Notes: generated by a model not told the origin, from the sequence alone. Shown: positions 42,213 to 52,002, numbered from the stretch's first letter. The stretch is 64,000 bases of DNA from Clostridia bacterium (GCA_017621885.1 JAGASD010000035.1:124001-188000), one strand, 5' to 3'. Numbers and translations: made by a program.

Positions 42213-42908
42213 ATGAAATACGTTTATAAAATTGTTGCCGCTTTAGGCGCTCTTGCTGTTATACTTGTTGCAATTGTTGCCCCCTTGGTTCATATTGAAA
42301 TTGACTCCTTACTTCCCGGTGCAATTGTTACCATAGGCGCACTATTAAAGGATGAAGCAGTGCAGGATGTTATCCAGAATACAAAGGGAGAGATTCCCTC
42401 AGGCATTTATGAAGACATTTCAATAAAAAACCTTATCTCCCCTAACGATAACTCAATCGCTCAGGCTCTGACACAAATGGGTGGCGAGGTTTCAGAAGAA
42501 ACAATGAAGGCTCTTGAGCCCGTTATGGCACCTTTAATCACCTTTGTTGTCGTACTTGCACTCATCTTAATCTGTGCAATCGCAACCGCTGTTGTTGCCT
42601 TTGCGACAAAAAATAACAGAAACGTTTATTATTTAAGCGTTGCCGGAATTTTCATTTCTCTTATGGCAAGCCCTTGTATGAAAGCCATTGCTGCACCCTT
42701 CGTAAACGGCGATGTTACTTTAGAGAGTCTTACCGGCTCCGAATGGGCATTTCTTATCGGCGAGATAACAGAGCTTTCACTCAGCTCCTCATTCTGGCTC
42801 GTACCCTTGGTTTTTGCAGGTATAATTTTATGGACCTTCCTCTATAACGCTACACTTCCCGAAAAAGAAAAGCGTGAAAGAAAACTTATGTTGGGAGAGG
42901 CTGACTGA
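42213..42908 (+). CDS. Membrane protein of unknown function
   Basis: 231 residues starting MKYVYKIV (SD TTGGAGG); the longer frame lies in glnS. One N-terminal helix (AALGALAVILVAIVAPLV), a soluble extracytoplasmic part of about 75 residues, then three helices (FVVVLALILICAIATAVV, YLSVAGIFISLMAS, FWLVPLVFAGIILWTFLY). Not recognised. Its stop overlaps the next ATG by one base (TGATG), so it is coupled to the YhcH gene. Confidence 0.7.
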   Translation: MKYVYKIVAALGALAVILVAIVAPLVHIEIDSLLPGAIVTIGALLKDEAVQDVIQNTKGEIPSGIYEDISIKNLISPNDNSIAQALTQMGGEVSEETMKALEPVMAPLITFVVVLALILICAIATAVVAFATKNNRNVYYLSVAGIFISLMASPCMKAIAAPFVNGDVTLESLTGSEWAFLIGEITELSLSSSFWLVPLVFAGIILWTFLYNATLPEKEKRERKLMLGEAD

Positions 42909-43360
42909 TGATTTACGATAAGGTTGAAAATATGAGTCTTTATTTTGACAGACTCAAGGGCTTTGAAAAAATTGAAAAAGCCTACAACGATTTTATTAAC
43001 AATCCCATAAAAGAGGGCAGAATTGATATTGACGGGGACAACCTGTGGTGCAACGTTGCATCATACACAGTTAACCCTGACAACCCCTTGAAGTACGAGG
43101 CACACAGAGAATATGCAGACGTTCAGGTTATGGTTGACGGTGAAGAGGTTTTCGGTTGGGCAAACACAAAAGAATGCAACGTAACCGAGGACTTTAAAGA
43201 AGGCTGTGACATTGCATTTATGGACGCGCCCAAGGGTCAGTTTTTCCAGTTACGAAAAGGCTATTTTGCCGTGTTCTTCCCCGAGGATGCACACGCACCC
43301 TGCAGAAAAAGTGAAAATGCCGACACAGCACATAAGCTTGTCTATAAAGTAAAGCTTTAA
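42908..43360 (+). CDS. YhcH/YjgK/YiaL family protein (EbgC-like)
   Basis: 150 residues, a single cupin-like domain of the DUF386 family, with the conserved YEAHREYADVQVMVDGEEVFGW and FFPEDAHAPC motifs that hold the metal-binding His and Asp. Homologues process sugar acids or sialic acid derivatives or accompany beta-galactosidase. Its substrate here is unknown, and the genes around it give no clear lead. Last gene of the gltX-glnS run, ending at a strong terminator. Confidence 0.88.
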   Translation: MIYDKVENMSLYFDRLKGFEKIEKAYNDFINNPIKEGRIDIDGDNLWCNVASYTVNPDNPLKYEAHREYADVQVMVDGEEVFGWANTKECNVTEDFKEGCDIAFMDAPKGQFFQLRKGYFAVFFPEDAHAPCRKSENADTAHKLVYKVKL

Positions 43361-43367
43361 AACACAT

Positions 43368-43405
43368 CCCCCTCATAAAGATTGACTTGAATCTTTATGA
43401 GGGGG
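43368..43405. terminator. Bidirectional terminator between yhcH-like and kinase genes
   Basis: Arms CCCCCTCATAAAGATT / AATCTTTATGAGGGGG, 6-nt loop, then CTCTTTTT on the plus strand. Confidence 0.85.
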
Positions 43406-43411
43406 CTCTTT

Positions 43412-44734
43412 TTAATGCGGTAATGAAACAACTATATTAAACACTCCGTTTTCATATTTAATAAGCATATCACCTTTATGCTTATCAACTGTTCGTTTTA
43501 TACTTTTCAGTCCTAAACCATGATTTTCGCTGTCTTTTTTTGCGGATATGTATACTCCCCCTCTGCGTTTCGGTGCTTCCAACGAAGGATTTTTAACCGA
43601 AATTATCATTTCATCGGGAGAATCATTTATTTTAACATTTATATATCTGTCTTTCACATTTTCTATTTTTACACACGCTTCAACCGCATTATCGAGAGCG
43701 TTACTGAGAATAGTGCAGATATCCATTGAGGGTATGCTCATATTCTCTAAGCTTGTAACGTCAAAATGGGTTGAAACACCGTGCTTCTGAGCATACAGCA
43801 TTTTTTCATTAAGAACCGCATCCACGGCATTATTGCGGCTCATAGAAACATAGGTTGCCTCTTCAACCGCGTCGGTCATTTTTTCAAGATAGTCTAAAAG
43901 CTCTTCTTTACTGCCGTTTTCGGCAATCCCCTTGAGGGACAGAATATGATTCTTCAAATCGTGGCGCAGCTCTCTTGTTCGGTTATAGCTTTCTTCTATC
44001 CGTTTATAGGACTCCTTTTCAAGGCGCATTTGCGTATTTAATAGATCCGCACGTCTTTGCACCTCCAACTGATTCTGAAGCTTTGAAAACAAGGTGAACA
44101 CAAGAAGGTTAATGAAAACAAGCCCTACTGTTGAAATTATGACGTATGTATAAATCTTTTCACCCGGTCCCAGTAAATCAAAATAATACTGATAAACAGT
44201 AAGAGTTCCAAGGGTTGTAACGGGGACTGTCATAAGGAGCAGCCAATAGCGAAGGGGTACGGCTTTATTCTTCGATTTGGTGAACAGACCTATAAGAATT
44301 ATCAGCACTAATAAAAACAGGTTAGGAAGCTCGATTGAAAGAATTCTGTAAAAAAAGCTTTCCTGATTAATTGCGGGAATTTTATCTATAAAGAATGAAA
44401 AAGCGAAATAAGACAAAAGCTTTGAAAGTGCAACAAAAAGTGAATATACCATACAAAAAATTGCTTTCAAACGCTTTTTGCCATCATAAATCACAAGTGC
44501 AATTACAAAAATCATAAGCATCTGAACGGCAGTTTTTATATTGCCGCTCTGCCCCGTTTCCTGCAATGCAAGAAGCACCCCTGCACTTAAAACAAATGAT
44601 ACCCATTTTGGTATTTTGCTTTTGTATTTTTCGTCAAAAAAGGCATTCATCAGAAGAAATGCAAAAAGAATATCAATAGTGGATGAAAAAAGCCTTATAA
44701 GATAAAACAAGGTTGTTTCAAAAAACTCTAACAT
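43412..44734 (-). CDS. GHKL-type sensor histidine kinase (AgrC/HPK10-like)
   Basis: About 440 residues. N-terminal half has six to seven membrane helices; then a cytoplasmic coiled linker, the phosphorylation motif ELRHDLKNHILSLKG, and a GHKL ATPase with the N box ILSNALDNAVEAC and G box HGLGLKSIKRTVDKHKG. This layout is that of peptide-sensing AgrC-like kinases. The ATG at 44734 follows AAAGGTGAT; the upstream GTG falls within the SD. It partners the LytTR regulator encoded 5 nt upstream. No agrB/agrD-like gene is visible nearby. Confidence 0.88.
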   Translation of the reverse strand: MLEFFETTLFYLIRLFSSTIDILFAFLLMNAFFDEKYKSKIPKWVSFVLSAGVLLALQETGQSGNIKTAVQMLMIFVIALVIYDGKKRLKAIFCMVYSLFVALSKLLSYFAFSFFIDKIPAINQESFFYRILSIELPNLFLLVLIILIGLFTKSKNKAVPLRYWLLLMTVPVTTLGTLTVYQYYFDLLGPGEKIYTYVIISTVGLVFINLLVFTLFSKLQNQLEVQRRADLLNTQMRLEKESYKRIEESYNRTRELRHDLKNHILSLKGIAENGSKEELLDYLEKMTDAVEEATYVSMSRNNAVDAVLNEKMLYAQKHGVSTHFDVTSLENMSIPSMDICTILSNALDNAVEACVKIENVKDRYINVKINDSPDEMIISVKNPSLEAPKRRGGVYISAKKDSENHGLGLKSIKRTVDKHKGDMLIKYENGVFNIVVSLPH

Positions 44735-44739
44735 ATAAA

Positions 44740-45450
44740 TCACCTTTTAGCCCACAAATACGCTTCCTTTACAGCAGTTGCTCTGCTTTTGCTTACGGGC
44801 AGAGTAACACCGTTCAAAAGCTCTGCGCTGTCTTTTTTTACACTTTTAATTTTAAGTGCGTTAACAAGAAAGCTCTGATGCGTTCTGATAAAATCCTTTT
44901 TGTCTAACTCTTTTTGTATATCGTCAAGCTTACCGTAAAAAGTGATTTCACCCTTTTGTGTATGTATTATAAGCACACGTCGGTTGCTTTCAAAATATAA
45001 AATATCATTAAGAGGTACATTCCTTACCTCTGAAGCTGTTTTCACGGTGAAAAAATCCGTTATGCTTTTGCGAAGCTCTGTTAAGCATTCACCGAAAACT
45101 CTGTCAAAAGCATTCACAAGGTCTGTTTTGAGAATATAACGGAAGGCTTTCACCTCGTAGCCTGAAAAAACATACTCTGCCGAAGATGTAATGAAAACTA
45201 TAAGGGACTGCACACCCGTCTCACGAAGAAGCTTTGCGCACTCCACCCCGTTTATTGTTTTCATTTTTATATCGAGGAAAATAATATCAAATGCCGACGG
45301 ATTTTCACGACACACTGAGAAAAGCTCGGCGCCGTCATAAAACACCTGCATGTTTGCTTCCTCGTCTGCTCTTGCAAGACATTCAACTGTTCTTTTTTCT
45401 ATATACTCACAGACGTTTTTCTCATCGTCACATATTGCAATACTGAGCAT
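44740..45450 (-). CDS. LytTR-family response regulator
   Basis: 236 residues. Receiver domain (1-120) with acidic pocket CDDE and phospho-acceptor Asp in IIFLDIKM, Ser/Thr in FITSS, Lys in FRYILKT. C-terminal LytTR DNA-binding domain (about 135-236) with YFESNRRVLIIHT and FIRTHQSFLVN. It should bind direct repeats upstream of targets when phosphorylated by the neighbouring GHKL kinase. SD GGGGTGAG. Confidence 0.93.
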   Translation of the reverse strand: MLSIAICDDEKNVCEYIEKRTVECLARADEEANMQVFYDGAELFSVCRENPSAFDIIFLDIKMKTINGVECAKLLRETGVQSLIVFITSSAEYVFSGYEVKAFRYILKTDLVNAFDRVFGECLTELRKSITDFFTVKTASEVRNVPLNDILYFESNRRVLIIHTQKGEITFYGKLDDIQKELDKKDFIRTHQSFLVNALKIKSVKKDSAELLNGVTLPVSKSRATAVKEAYLWAKR

Positions 45451-45513
45451 TTTCTCACCCCGCCGGTTTTTAATAATTTAAATATATCACAATTTATTTA
45501 TGGTTGTAAAGGG

Positions 45514-45843
45514 TTACATAGTACCGAAAATGAAGAGAGCATAAATAATAGAAATTACGTTTGTAATAACAACTGCAGGGTGGAAAAATATTTTCTTATT
45601 ATTTTCCTTTTTGGCTATCACCACACACCATATTACAGTTATTAAAATCCACGCAAAGGGCAAATTGCAACTTATACACCAAAAAACATACACAATTGAG
45701 CACAATATATCATAAAACTTTCCCGTTGAGATTTTTTCACACAAAGTAACTAATAAAAACAAACTGACTTCAGTACCCGTGAAAATCCACACTGACCGGC
45801 AAAAGTTTTTTAACCCGCGAGGAATATTATAGTTCATTTTCAT
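45514..45843 (-). CDS. Small membrane protein, partial relative of its neighbour
   Basis: 109 residues with three membrane helices. Its C-terminus (ITVIWCVVIAKKENNKKIFFHPAVVITNV) resembles the C-terminal end of the 287-residue gene upstream (LIVKSGKEAFTKRNPRLVFHPYIVAAV), both with a basic cytoplasmic loop ending FHP. It may be a shortened paralogue. Function unknown; it lies 26 nt behind that gene and 63 nt before the response regulator. Confidence 0.6.
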   Translation of the reverse strand: MKMNYNIPRGLKNFCRSVWIFTGTEVSLFLLVTLCEKISTGKFYDILCSIVYVFWCISCNLPFAWILITVIWCVVIAKKENNKKIFFHPAVVITNVISIIYALFIFGTM

Positions 45844-45869
45844 TAAAACACACACCTTAAATTCTTTAA

Positions 45870-46730
45870 TTAAAATCCCAGCATTGCAACGTTAAAAAGT
45901 CGAACGCCGCCTGCAATTGTTGATGCTACCGCAGCAACAATATACGGATGGAAAACCAACCTTGGATTTCTTTTGGTGAAAGCTTCCTTTCCACTCTTAA
46001 CAATCAACATTATGCAAAGCGCTAAAGGTAAGACGTATAAAATGAATGATATTATAAGCACCAATGCAACGGGGAACAGAATTACTGCCAGAATATCATA
46101 AAGTATACTATCCCGGGATATGGCTAATAAAACGTCTGAAAGGAAAGCATAAACTCCGAAAACGCCTATCATAATTTTTGCCATCAGTTTTGTTGAATGG
46201 TCAAGCTCCCATTTAGTGTACCTGTTTTTTTCTTTTTTAGTGGGGTGCTGATAGATTATAAGCGAAAGAGCAATCAAACCTAAAAACACTATAAGAAAGT
46301 AGTATTGTGACATATAGCTTGTTTTTCCGTAACATAAATCAGTATACTCCAATAATTTTTCAAGTCCTTTTGTAATATCCATAAAGGGTTTACCCAAAGG
46401 CACAAAAATAAGCCCCCGGAAAATAACTGACACGCTTGATTCCAGATAAAAGAAAATATACGCTGAAACGGCACTTGCAAAGCTTACTGCAAACACGGGA
46501 TAATATAAATAACTCATGCTGTGCTTTTTTGAAACAATGCTCAAACCGATTATAAAGCCACCAAAGAGCAACGGAAGAATAATTACTACTGCCATTTCCC
46601 AAGCAGAAACATCGGGAGCTTCAACAGGTTGTATTTTATTTATAAAAAAACTGCCTGTCCACAAAACAGCTATAACCGAAACAAAACCCGTTAAGCTTTG
46701 TAAAAATTTGCTTTTTTGTAACGCTTTCAT
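45870..46730 (-). CDS. Multi-pass membrane protein near the two-component system
   Basis: 286 residues, seven to eight hydrophobic helices, beginning MKALQKSKFLQSLTGFVSVIAVLWTG after an AAAGGAG SD. No catalytic motif is visible. Position in front of a kinase/regulator pair and the small paralogue suggest a joint function such as sensing, export or immunity, but nothing in the sequence proves this. Confidence 0.65.
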   Translation of the reverse strand: MKALQKSKFLQSLTGFVSVIAVLWTGSFFINKIQPVEAPDVSAWEMAVVIILPLLFGGFIIGLSIVSKKHSMSYLYYPVFAVSFASAVSAYIFFYLESSVSVIFRGLIFVPLGKPFMDITKGLEKLLEYTDLCYGKTSYMSQYYFLIVFLGLIALSLIIYQHPTKKEKNRYTKWELDHSTKLMAKIMIGVFGVYAFLSDVLLAISRDSILYDILAVILFPVALVLIISFILYVLPLALCIMLIVKSGKEAFTKRNPRLVFHPYIVAAVASTIAGGVRLFNVAMLGF

Positions 46731-46863
46731 AAGCTCATCTCCTTTTCTGATTTCATCATAGCAAAAACCTTTAATTTAATTATGAAAATGTAATTTTTGA
46801 GCCTGTTTTTGTAATTTTTTGATATTTTCTCAGGTTTAACAAATCATATATTCAATTAACGCA

Positions 46864-46892
46864 TTGAATTTGTAAAACAGCTATGATAAAAT
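46864..46892 (+). promoter_or_regulatory. Promoter of uxaC operon
   Basis: TTGAAT (46864-46869), 17-nt spacer, TAAAAT (46887-46892), 30 nt upstream of uxaC. Confidence 0.7.
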
Positions 46893-46922
46893 ATACACAG
46901 AAATTTTTCGGAGGATAATGCT

Positions 46923-48320
46923 ATGAAAAAATTTATGGATAAGGATTTTCTCCTTTCAACAGAAACAGCAAAAAAGCTTTATGCCGCTTGTGAAAATACT
47001 CCTATTTTCGACTGGCACTGCCACCTTCAGCCAAAGGAAATTTACGAAAACAAAGAGCCTTCGGATATTGCTTACCTGTGGCTCAGCGGCGACCACTATA
47101 AATGGCGCGGTATGCGTTCCTGCGGTATAAGTGAGGAATATATTACAGGTGACAAATCACCTTACGAAAAATTCAAGGCGTGGGCTTCTGCTATGCCCAA
47201 CCTTATAGGTAACCCTCTGTACCATTGGACACACCTTGAATTGCAAAGATATTTTGACATTTACGAGCCCCTTTCCCCTGCTACCTGTGATGAGATATGG
47301 GAAAAAGCAAATGCAAAAATAAAAGCAGGCGGCTTCACTCCCCGTGAGCTTATTGAAAAAAGCAACGTAAGCTTTGTCTGCACAACAGATGATGCGGCAG
47401 ATACACTTGAATATCACAAGCTTCTTGCAGAAGATAAATCTTTCAAATGCAAGGTGCTTCCTGCTTTCCGCCCCGATAAGGCTTTGGGAATTGAGCTCCC
47501 CGGCTACAATGAATGGGTTGTTGCTCTTGAAAATGTAATTGGTAAGAAAGTGGAAAGCTTTACAGAGCTTAAGGCCGCTATGCTTTCAAGAATTCTGTTC
47601 TTTAAAGAAATGGGTTGCCGCGCTTCTGACCACGCTTTCACCTACGTTCCTTACGCAAGAGCCGACGAGGATGAGCTTAATGAAATTTTCAAAAAACGGC
47701 TTTCGGGTGCTGAGCTTACAATTACAGAAATCGACAAATACAAAACAGAGCTTATACTCTTCCTTGCAGGTGAATATAACCGCCTTGGCTGGGGTATGGA
47801 AATCCACATCGGTGCAATGCGTAATAACAACGGTATTATGTTTAAAAAATTAGGTCCCGACACAGGCTTCGACTCCGTTGCTGATTATGAAATTGCAATT
47901 AACCTTTCAAGGCTTCTTGATGCTATGCTTTGTGAAAAGGGTCTTCCTAAAACTGTTCTTTTCACACTCAACCCTAAGGATAACTATGTTCTCGGTACAA
48001 TGCTCGGTAACTTCCAGAGTGACGAGGCTGAATCAAAAATCCAGTTTGGCTCTGCCTGGTGGTTCAACGATAACTACGACGGTATGAGAACACAGATGCA
48101 GACACTTATGAACTTAGGTGTTATTTCAAAATTTGTGGGTATGATTACCGACTCCAGAAGCTTCCTCTCCTACCCCCGTCACGAATATTTCCGCAGAATA
48201 CTCTGCGAGCTTTTAGGTGACCTTGTGGAAGAGGGCAAATATCCTGATGATATCGAATTTTTAAGCAAGGTCGTTCAGGATATTTCCTACAATAATGCAG
48301 TAAAATATTTTGGAGTATAA
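46923..48320 (+). CDS. uxaC: Glucuronate (uronate) isomerase
   Basis: 465 residues, full-length UxaC. The metal-ligand HCH is seen in TPIFDWHCHLQPKEI (about residue 35), along with HWTHLELQRYF and EMGCRASDHAFTYVP. It interconverts D-glucuronate with D-fructuronate and D-galacturonate with tagaturonate, the entry step to uronic acid catabolism. SD CGGAGG. It heads a two-gene operon with a glycosidase that could release the uronate; other uxa/uxu genes are absent here. Confidence 0.95.
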   Translation: MKKFMDKDFLLSTETAKKLYAACENTPIFDWHCHLQPKEIYENKEPSDIAYLWLSGDHYKWRGMRSCGISEEYITGDKSPYEKFKAWASAMPNLIGNPLYHWTHLELQRYFDIYEPLSPATCDEIWEKANAKIKAGGFTPRELIEKSNVSFVCTTDDAADTLEYHKLLAEDKSFKCKVLPAFRPDKALGIELPGYNEWVVALENVIGKKVESFTELKAAMLSRILFFKEMGCRASDHAFTYVPYARADEDELNEIFKKRLSGAELTITEIDKYKTELILFLAGEYNRLGWGMEIHIGAMRNNNGIMFKKLGPDTGFDSVADYEIAINLSRLLDAMLCEKGLPKTVLFTLNPKDNYVLGTMLGNFQSDEAESKIQFGSAWWFNDNYDGMRTQMQTLMNLGVISKFVGMITDSRSFLSYPRHEYFRRILCELLGDLVEEGKYPDDIEFLSKVVQDISYNNAVKYFGV

Positions 48321-48325
48321 AATTC

Positions 48326-49858
48326 ATGGCAGGAATATTTAAACAAAACGCTGAAATCACCTATGACGACAAAGAGTTAATGGAGGAAAATTCCTTTATC
48401 GGTGCAGAGCCCGATATGACTCCCCCACCCGAATTTGAAAAGATAAAAAACGACCTTCCTCAGCCTGTCTGGGATAATCATAAGGATTATCTCGACTGCT
48501 ATTGGAAGGCTTGGGAGATTGCTTTCGGTAATCTCGGTATGCCTACAAAAGAAAACGGCTTTGTAAGCAGTTATATAGATGCCGCTTTCAACGGTTGCAT
48601 TTTTATGTGGGACTCCGCTTTTATGCTTATGTTCGGAAAATACGCGGACAGAATTTTCAAGTTCCAGGGTACGCTTGATAATTTCTATGCCCATCAGCAC
48701 GTTGACGGATTCATCTGCCGTCAGATAGACGAAGAAGACGGAAAAGACATTTTCACCCGTCACGACCCTGCATCCACAGGACCTGAGGTTATGGCTTGGT
48801 GCGAATGGGATTATTTCCTCAATTTCGGAGACAAGGAAAGATTGGCGCGTGTATACCCCTGCCTTATTGCATACCACCAATGGATGCAGGAGCATTTCAC
48901 ATGGCGTGACGGTACATATTTTTCTTCCGGTTACGGTTGCGGTATGGATAATTGTCCCCGCCTTGACGAAAAATACCACGTTTGCTACAGCCACGGTCAT
49001 ATGATCTGGGTTGACGCGTGTATGCAAGAGCTTAATGCGTGCAATATCCTTATAAAAATGTCCGGAGTGCTGGGAAGGGACGAGTTTGTCCCCGGGCTTA
49101 CCGCAGAAAGAGACCATCTTTATAAGGTTATAAACCAAAAATTATGGGACAATAAAACCAAGTTTTACTACGACCTAAAAAATGACGATACCTTTAACGG
49201 TGTCAAGCACATAGGTGCTTTCTGGTCGCTTCTTGCAAAGTGCGTTCCGCAAGACAGAAGTGAAGATTTTATTGCGCACCTTAATAACGAAAAAGAGTTT
49301 AAAACGGAGCACCGCGTACCTACACTATCTAAAGATCACGAAGAATACAATCCCAAGGGCGGATATTGGTGCGGTTCTGTTTGGGCGCCCACAAACTATA
49401 TGGTTTTAAAGGGTCTTGATGCTTACAACAAATTTGAACTCTCTCACGAAATTGCCTGCGCACACCTTGATGCAGTTGTAAGCGTTTTCAAAGATACCGA
49501 TACGCTTTTTGAAAACTATGCTCCCGAATTTTTCGACGGAAAAGCCCTAAAAGGCAGCTCTTCACAGCCCAATTTTGTAGGCTGGACAGGACTTTCCCCC
49601 ATATCAATAATGTTTGAACATGTTTTTGGTATTAAGCCCAACGCTGCCGAAAGCAAAATAACCTGGCACGTAAATCTTACAGAACGCCACGGTATTGAAA
49701 AATACCCATTCGGCACAAAGGGTGAGCTTACGCTTATGTGCGAGGCTCGAGAGGACAAAAACACAGAGCCACAGATAACCATTGAATCAAACATCCCCGT
49801 AACTGTTGAAATTATATGGGGCGATGGTGAAAAGAAAAGTAAAATAATAACAAAATAA
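48326..49858 (+). CDS. Six-hairpin glycosidase (GH63/MGH1-like)
   Basis: 510 residues, no signal peptide. An (alpha/alpha)6 barrel of the GH63/trehalase-like group is indicated by CIFMWDSAFMLMF, PEVMAWCEWDYFLNFGD, GGYWCGSVWAPTNYMVLKGL and FVGWTGLSPISIM. The acidic residues in MWDSAF and the later GWTGLSP region fit the catalytic scaffold. It probably removes sugars from uronate-containing glycans given its coupling to uxaC, 5 nt upstream, but the exact glycan cannot be read. Confidence 0.8.
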   Translation: MAGIFKQNAEITYDDKELMEENSFIGAEPDMTPPPEFEKIKNDLPQPVWDNHKDYLDCYWKAWEIAFGNLGMPTKENGFVSSYIDAAFNGCIFMWDSAFMLMFGKYADRIFKFQGTLDNFYAHQHVDGFICRQIDEEDGKDIFTRHDPASTGPEVMAWCEWDYFLNFGDKERLARVYPCLIAYHQWMQEHFTWRDGTYFSSGYGCGMDNCPRLDEKYHVCYSHGHMIWVDACMQELNACNILIKMSGVLGRDEFVPGLTAERDHLYKVINQKLWDNKTKFYYDLKNDDTFNGVKHIGAFWSLLAKCVPQDRSEDFIAHLNNEKEFKTEHRVPTLSKDHEEYNPKGGYWCGSVWAPTNYMVLKGLDAYNKFELSHEIACAHLDAVVSVFKDTDTLFENYAPEFFDGKALKGSSSQPNFVGWTGLSPISIMFEHVFGIKPNAAESKITWHVNLTERHGIEKYPFGTKGELTLMCEAREDKNTEPQITIESNIPVTVEIIWGDGEKKSKIITK

Positions 49859-49860
49859 TA

Positions 49861-49906
49861 AAAAATTGGCAGTAAAAAAGCGAAAGTTTTTTACTGCCAA
49901 TTTTTT
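49861..49906. terminator. Terminator of the uxaC operon
   Basis: Perfect 19-20-bp arms (AAAAATTGGCAGTAAAAAA and complement), 7-nt loop, T run. It also lies near the truncated end of the convergent symporter pseudogene. Confidence 0.9.
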
Positions 49907-49928
49907 ATTACAATTCAATTAAAATTAT

Positions 49929-51037
49929 TCATTTATCAACGTAATAAAGGTTACCCAATAGGGTTGTGAACGCAAACAAAATCATTGCAACGGTAATAAA
50001 AATCGGTCCGAAAGCTCCAAGGGTACTGCTTAAAGCCGCCTGAACATAGGGTGCGCCCGAAAGCTCCTTTGCGGGCTCTACACCTGAGCTCATACACATA
50101 AATGCCGTTGCACTGCACACAAGAATTGTATCAATAAAAACAGACAACACCTGAACAAGACCTTGCTTTGCAGGATGTGTAACCTCTGCGGATGCTGATG
50201 CATTAGGGGCAGAGCCTACACCTACTTCATTACTGAAAAGTCCGAGTTTAATACCAAACATCACACAAGAACCGCTGAAGCCACCGAAAACAGCCTCAAA
50301 ATTAAATGCCTCTGAAAAAATCCTTGCAAAAATACCGGGAAGACCTTTTATATTGAGAACAACAATAATCAAAGCAACAATAATATATGCTGTTCCCATA
50401 AAGGGCACAAGAAAGCTTGTAACCTTAACAACTCTTTTGCCGCCGCCGAGTAAACAATAACCAACAATTACCGCAAGGATAAGACCGATAATCCAAGGGG
50501 ATACCTGAGGGTCATAGAAGCCGTATGAAGAGAACGTTGACTGTAGATTATATGATGCCGGCATATTAAAACCGACACCGTATGTAACAATAAGGAGAAC
50601 AGAGAATATTATTGCAAGGGGTTTATTGTGAAGGGCGGTCTGAATATAATATGCAGGGCCGCCGCAGCAGCCGTCAGCTTCCTTTTTTTATAAATCTGTG
50701 CGAGGGTGCTTTCAACAAATGCAGATGCACTGCCAATAAGCGCTATAATCCACATCCAGAAAACCGAACCCAAGCCGCCAAGACAAAGTGCGGTTGAAAC
50801 TCCAACAATATTACCCGTGCCAACTCGCGACGCGGTTGAAACCATAAGTGCCTGAAAGGAAGAAACGCCCTTCCCGTCAGCAGGCTTTTCCGTTACGCAA
50901 CGGATTTGCTCTTTTAAAAGGCGGAACTGAACAAATCTTGTTCTGACTGTAAAATAAATACCGCCCAGAATAAGAATAATGATCAAAACATAGCTATATA
51001 ATGCATCGTTAATTTATGCGATAATATCTCCTATCAC
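49929..51037 (-). pseudogene. Decayed sodium:alanine symporter (AGCS family)
   Basis: Remnant of an AGCS symporter, recognised from INDALYSYV, FYFTVRTRFVQFR, TASRVGTGNIVGVSTAL and VLLGNLYYVDK. A GTG start at 51037 with SD GGGAGG begins MIGDIIA, then a TAA (51014-51016) replaces a Lys codon. A T7 run at 50683-50689 (A7 on the coding strand) causes a -1 frameshift; with A8 the frame continues as KKKEADGCCGGPAYY. The protein stops after YYVDK, so about 80-100 residues are missing. Three lesions make it non-functional. Confidence 0.88.
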
Positions 51038-51051
51038 ACAAAAAGCCTCCC

Positions 51052-51963
51052 TTATTTTTCTAATTTAACGTCTAAAACGATGGGACAATGATCACTTGAA
51101 TAAACACCGTCGTGAAGTCCTGAAAGGACCTTATATTCATTAACCTCAAAGCCGGTTTTTGAAATCATAAAATAATCTATTCTTTTCTCTTTTTCGGGAT
51201 TTCCCCACCCCTGATACGTAAAAGAATCAGATGTTTTTTCAGTTCTGTAACGAGCATCGTCAAAATTCTCAGTTACCTTTACGTAGGTTTCTGACCCCTC
51301 CTGTGCATTAAAGTCACCCATAATTACAGCGGGTAATGAACCAAACTCTGCAATCTTGTCAAGAACAACCTTTATACCGTTTATTCTTGCTTCATCGCTT
51401 ACGTGGCTGAGATGCGTATTGAACACAACGAAATCCTTGCCCGTGCCCTGATCGGTTAAAATCACATAACTGCAGACTCTGTTGTACTGTGCACCCCAGG
51501 ATTTGCTCATTACCTCGGGAGTTTCAGAAAGCCAGAAAGAGCCTTTATCAACCAACGTGTAAAGATTTTTATCGTAAAAAATGGGACAACCCTCGGAATT
51601 AAAGGCTTCATCGCGGTAGGTTATAACAGAATCATAACCGGGAAAGGTTTCCTGCAAATACGAGTAATGCCATTTTGTTGCTTCCTGAAAGCCTATAATA
51701 CCGGGCTTTTCATTCTCAATATCATCAATAATCAAATCTGCTCTGTAAAACCAGCTTTTTTTGCCGAAATCCGTAGGGCTTATGCAACGCAGATTGTAGC
51801 TCATCATTTTAATGTTTTCTGTGCTTTCTGCATTTATTGTAACACTCGCTTTATTCTCCTTGTAATGGGGATAAAACCGGAATGTATTCGCAGTAAGGAC
51901 AATAACGGCTGTCAATACAACGGACAAAAGACTTATAAAAAATACTTTTAAAAACTTTTTCAA
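51052..51963 (-). CDS. Endonuclease/exonuclease/phosphatase-family secreted hydrolase
   Basis: 303 residues. An N-terminal membrane segment (FLKVFFISLLSVVLTAVIVLTA) anchors or exports the protein. The EEP (DNase I-like) fold is shown by MSYNLRC, GFQEAT, FNTHLSH, IMGDFNAQEG and SSDHCPI with its catalytic Asn, Glu, Asp and His. It could be a nuclease, sphingomyelinase-like or phosphodiester hydrolase working outside the membrane. It is followed by the symporter pseudogene and lies behind the ion channel gene. Confidence 0.88.
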   Translation of the reverse strand: MKKFLKVFFISLLSVVLTAVIVLTANTFRFYPHYKENKASVTINAESTENIKMMSYNLRCISPTDFGKKSWFYRADLIIDDIENEKPGIIGFQEATKWHYSYLQETFPGYDSVITYRDEAFNSEGCPIFYDKNLYTLVDKGSFWLSETPEVMSKSWGAQYNRVCSYVILTDQGTGKDFVVFNTHLSHVSDEARINGIKVVLDKIAEFGSLPAVIMGDFNAQEGSETYVKVTENFDDARYRTEKTSDSFTYQGWGNPEKEKRIDYFMISKTGFEVNEYKVLSGLHDGVYSSDHCPIVLDVKLEK

Positions 51964-52002
51964 AATAAACCTCCGACTTCAGTTAAGGCTTTTCAGCCTT
52001 AA

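Noticed and set aside
50609..50986. Separate 125-residue membrane protein
   Set aside because: It is the frameshifted N-terminal part of the symporter pseudogene; restoring one A joins it to the next frame.
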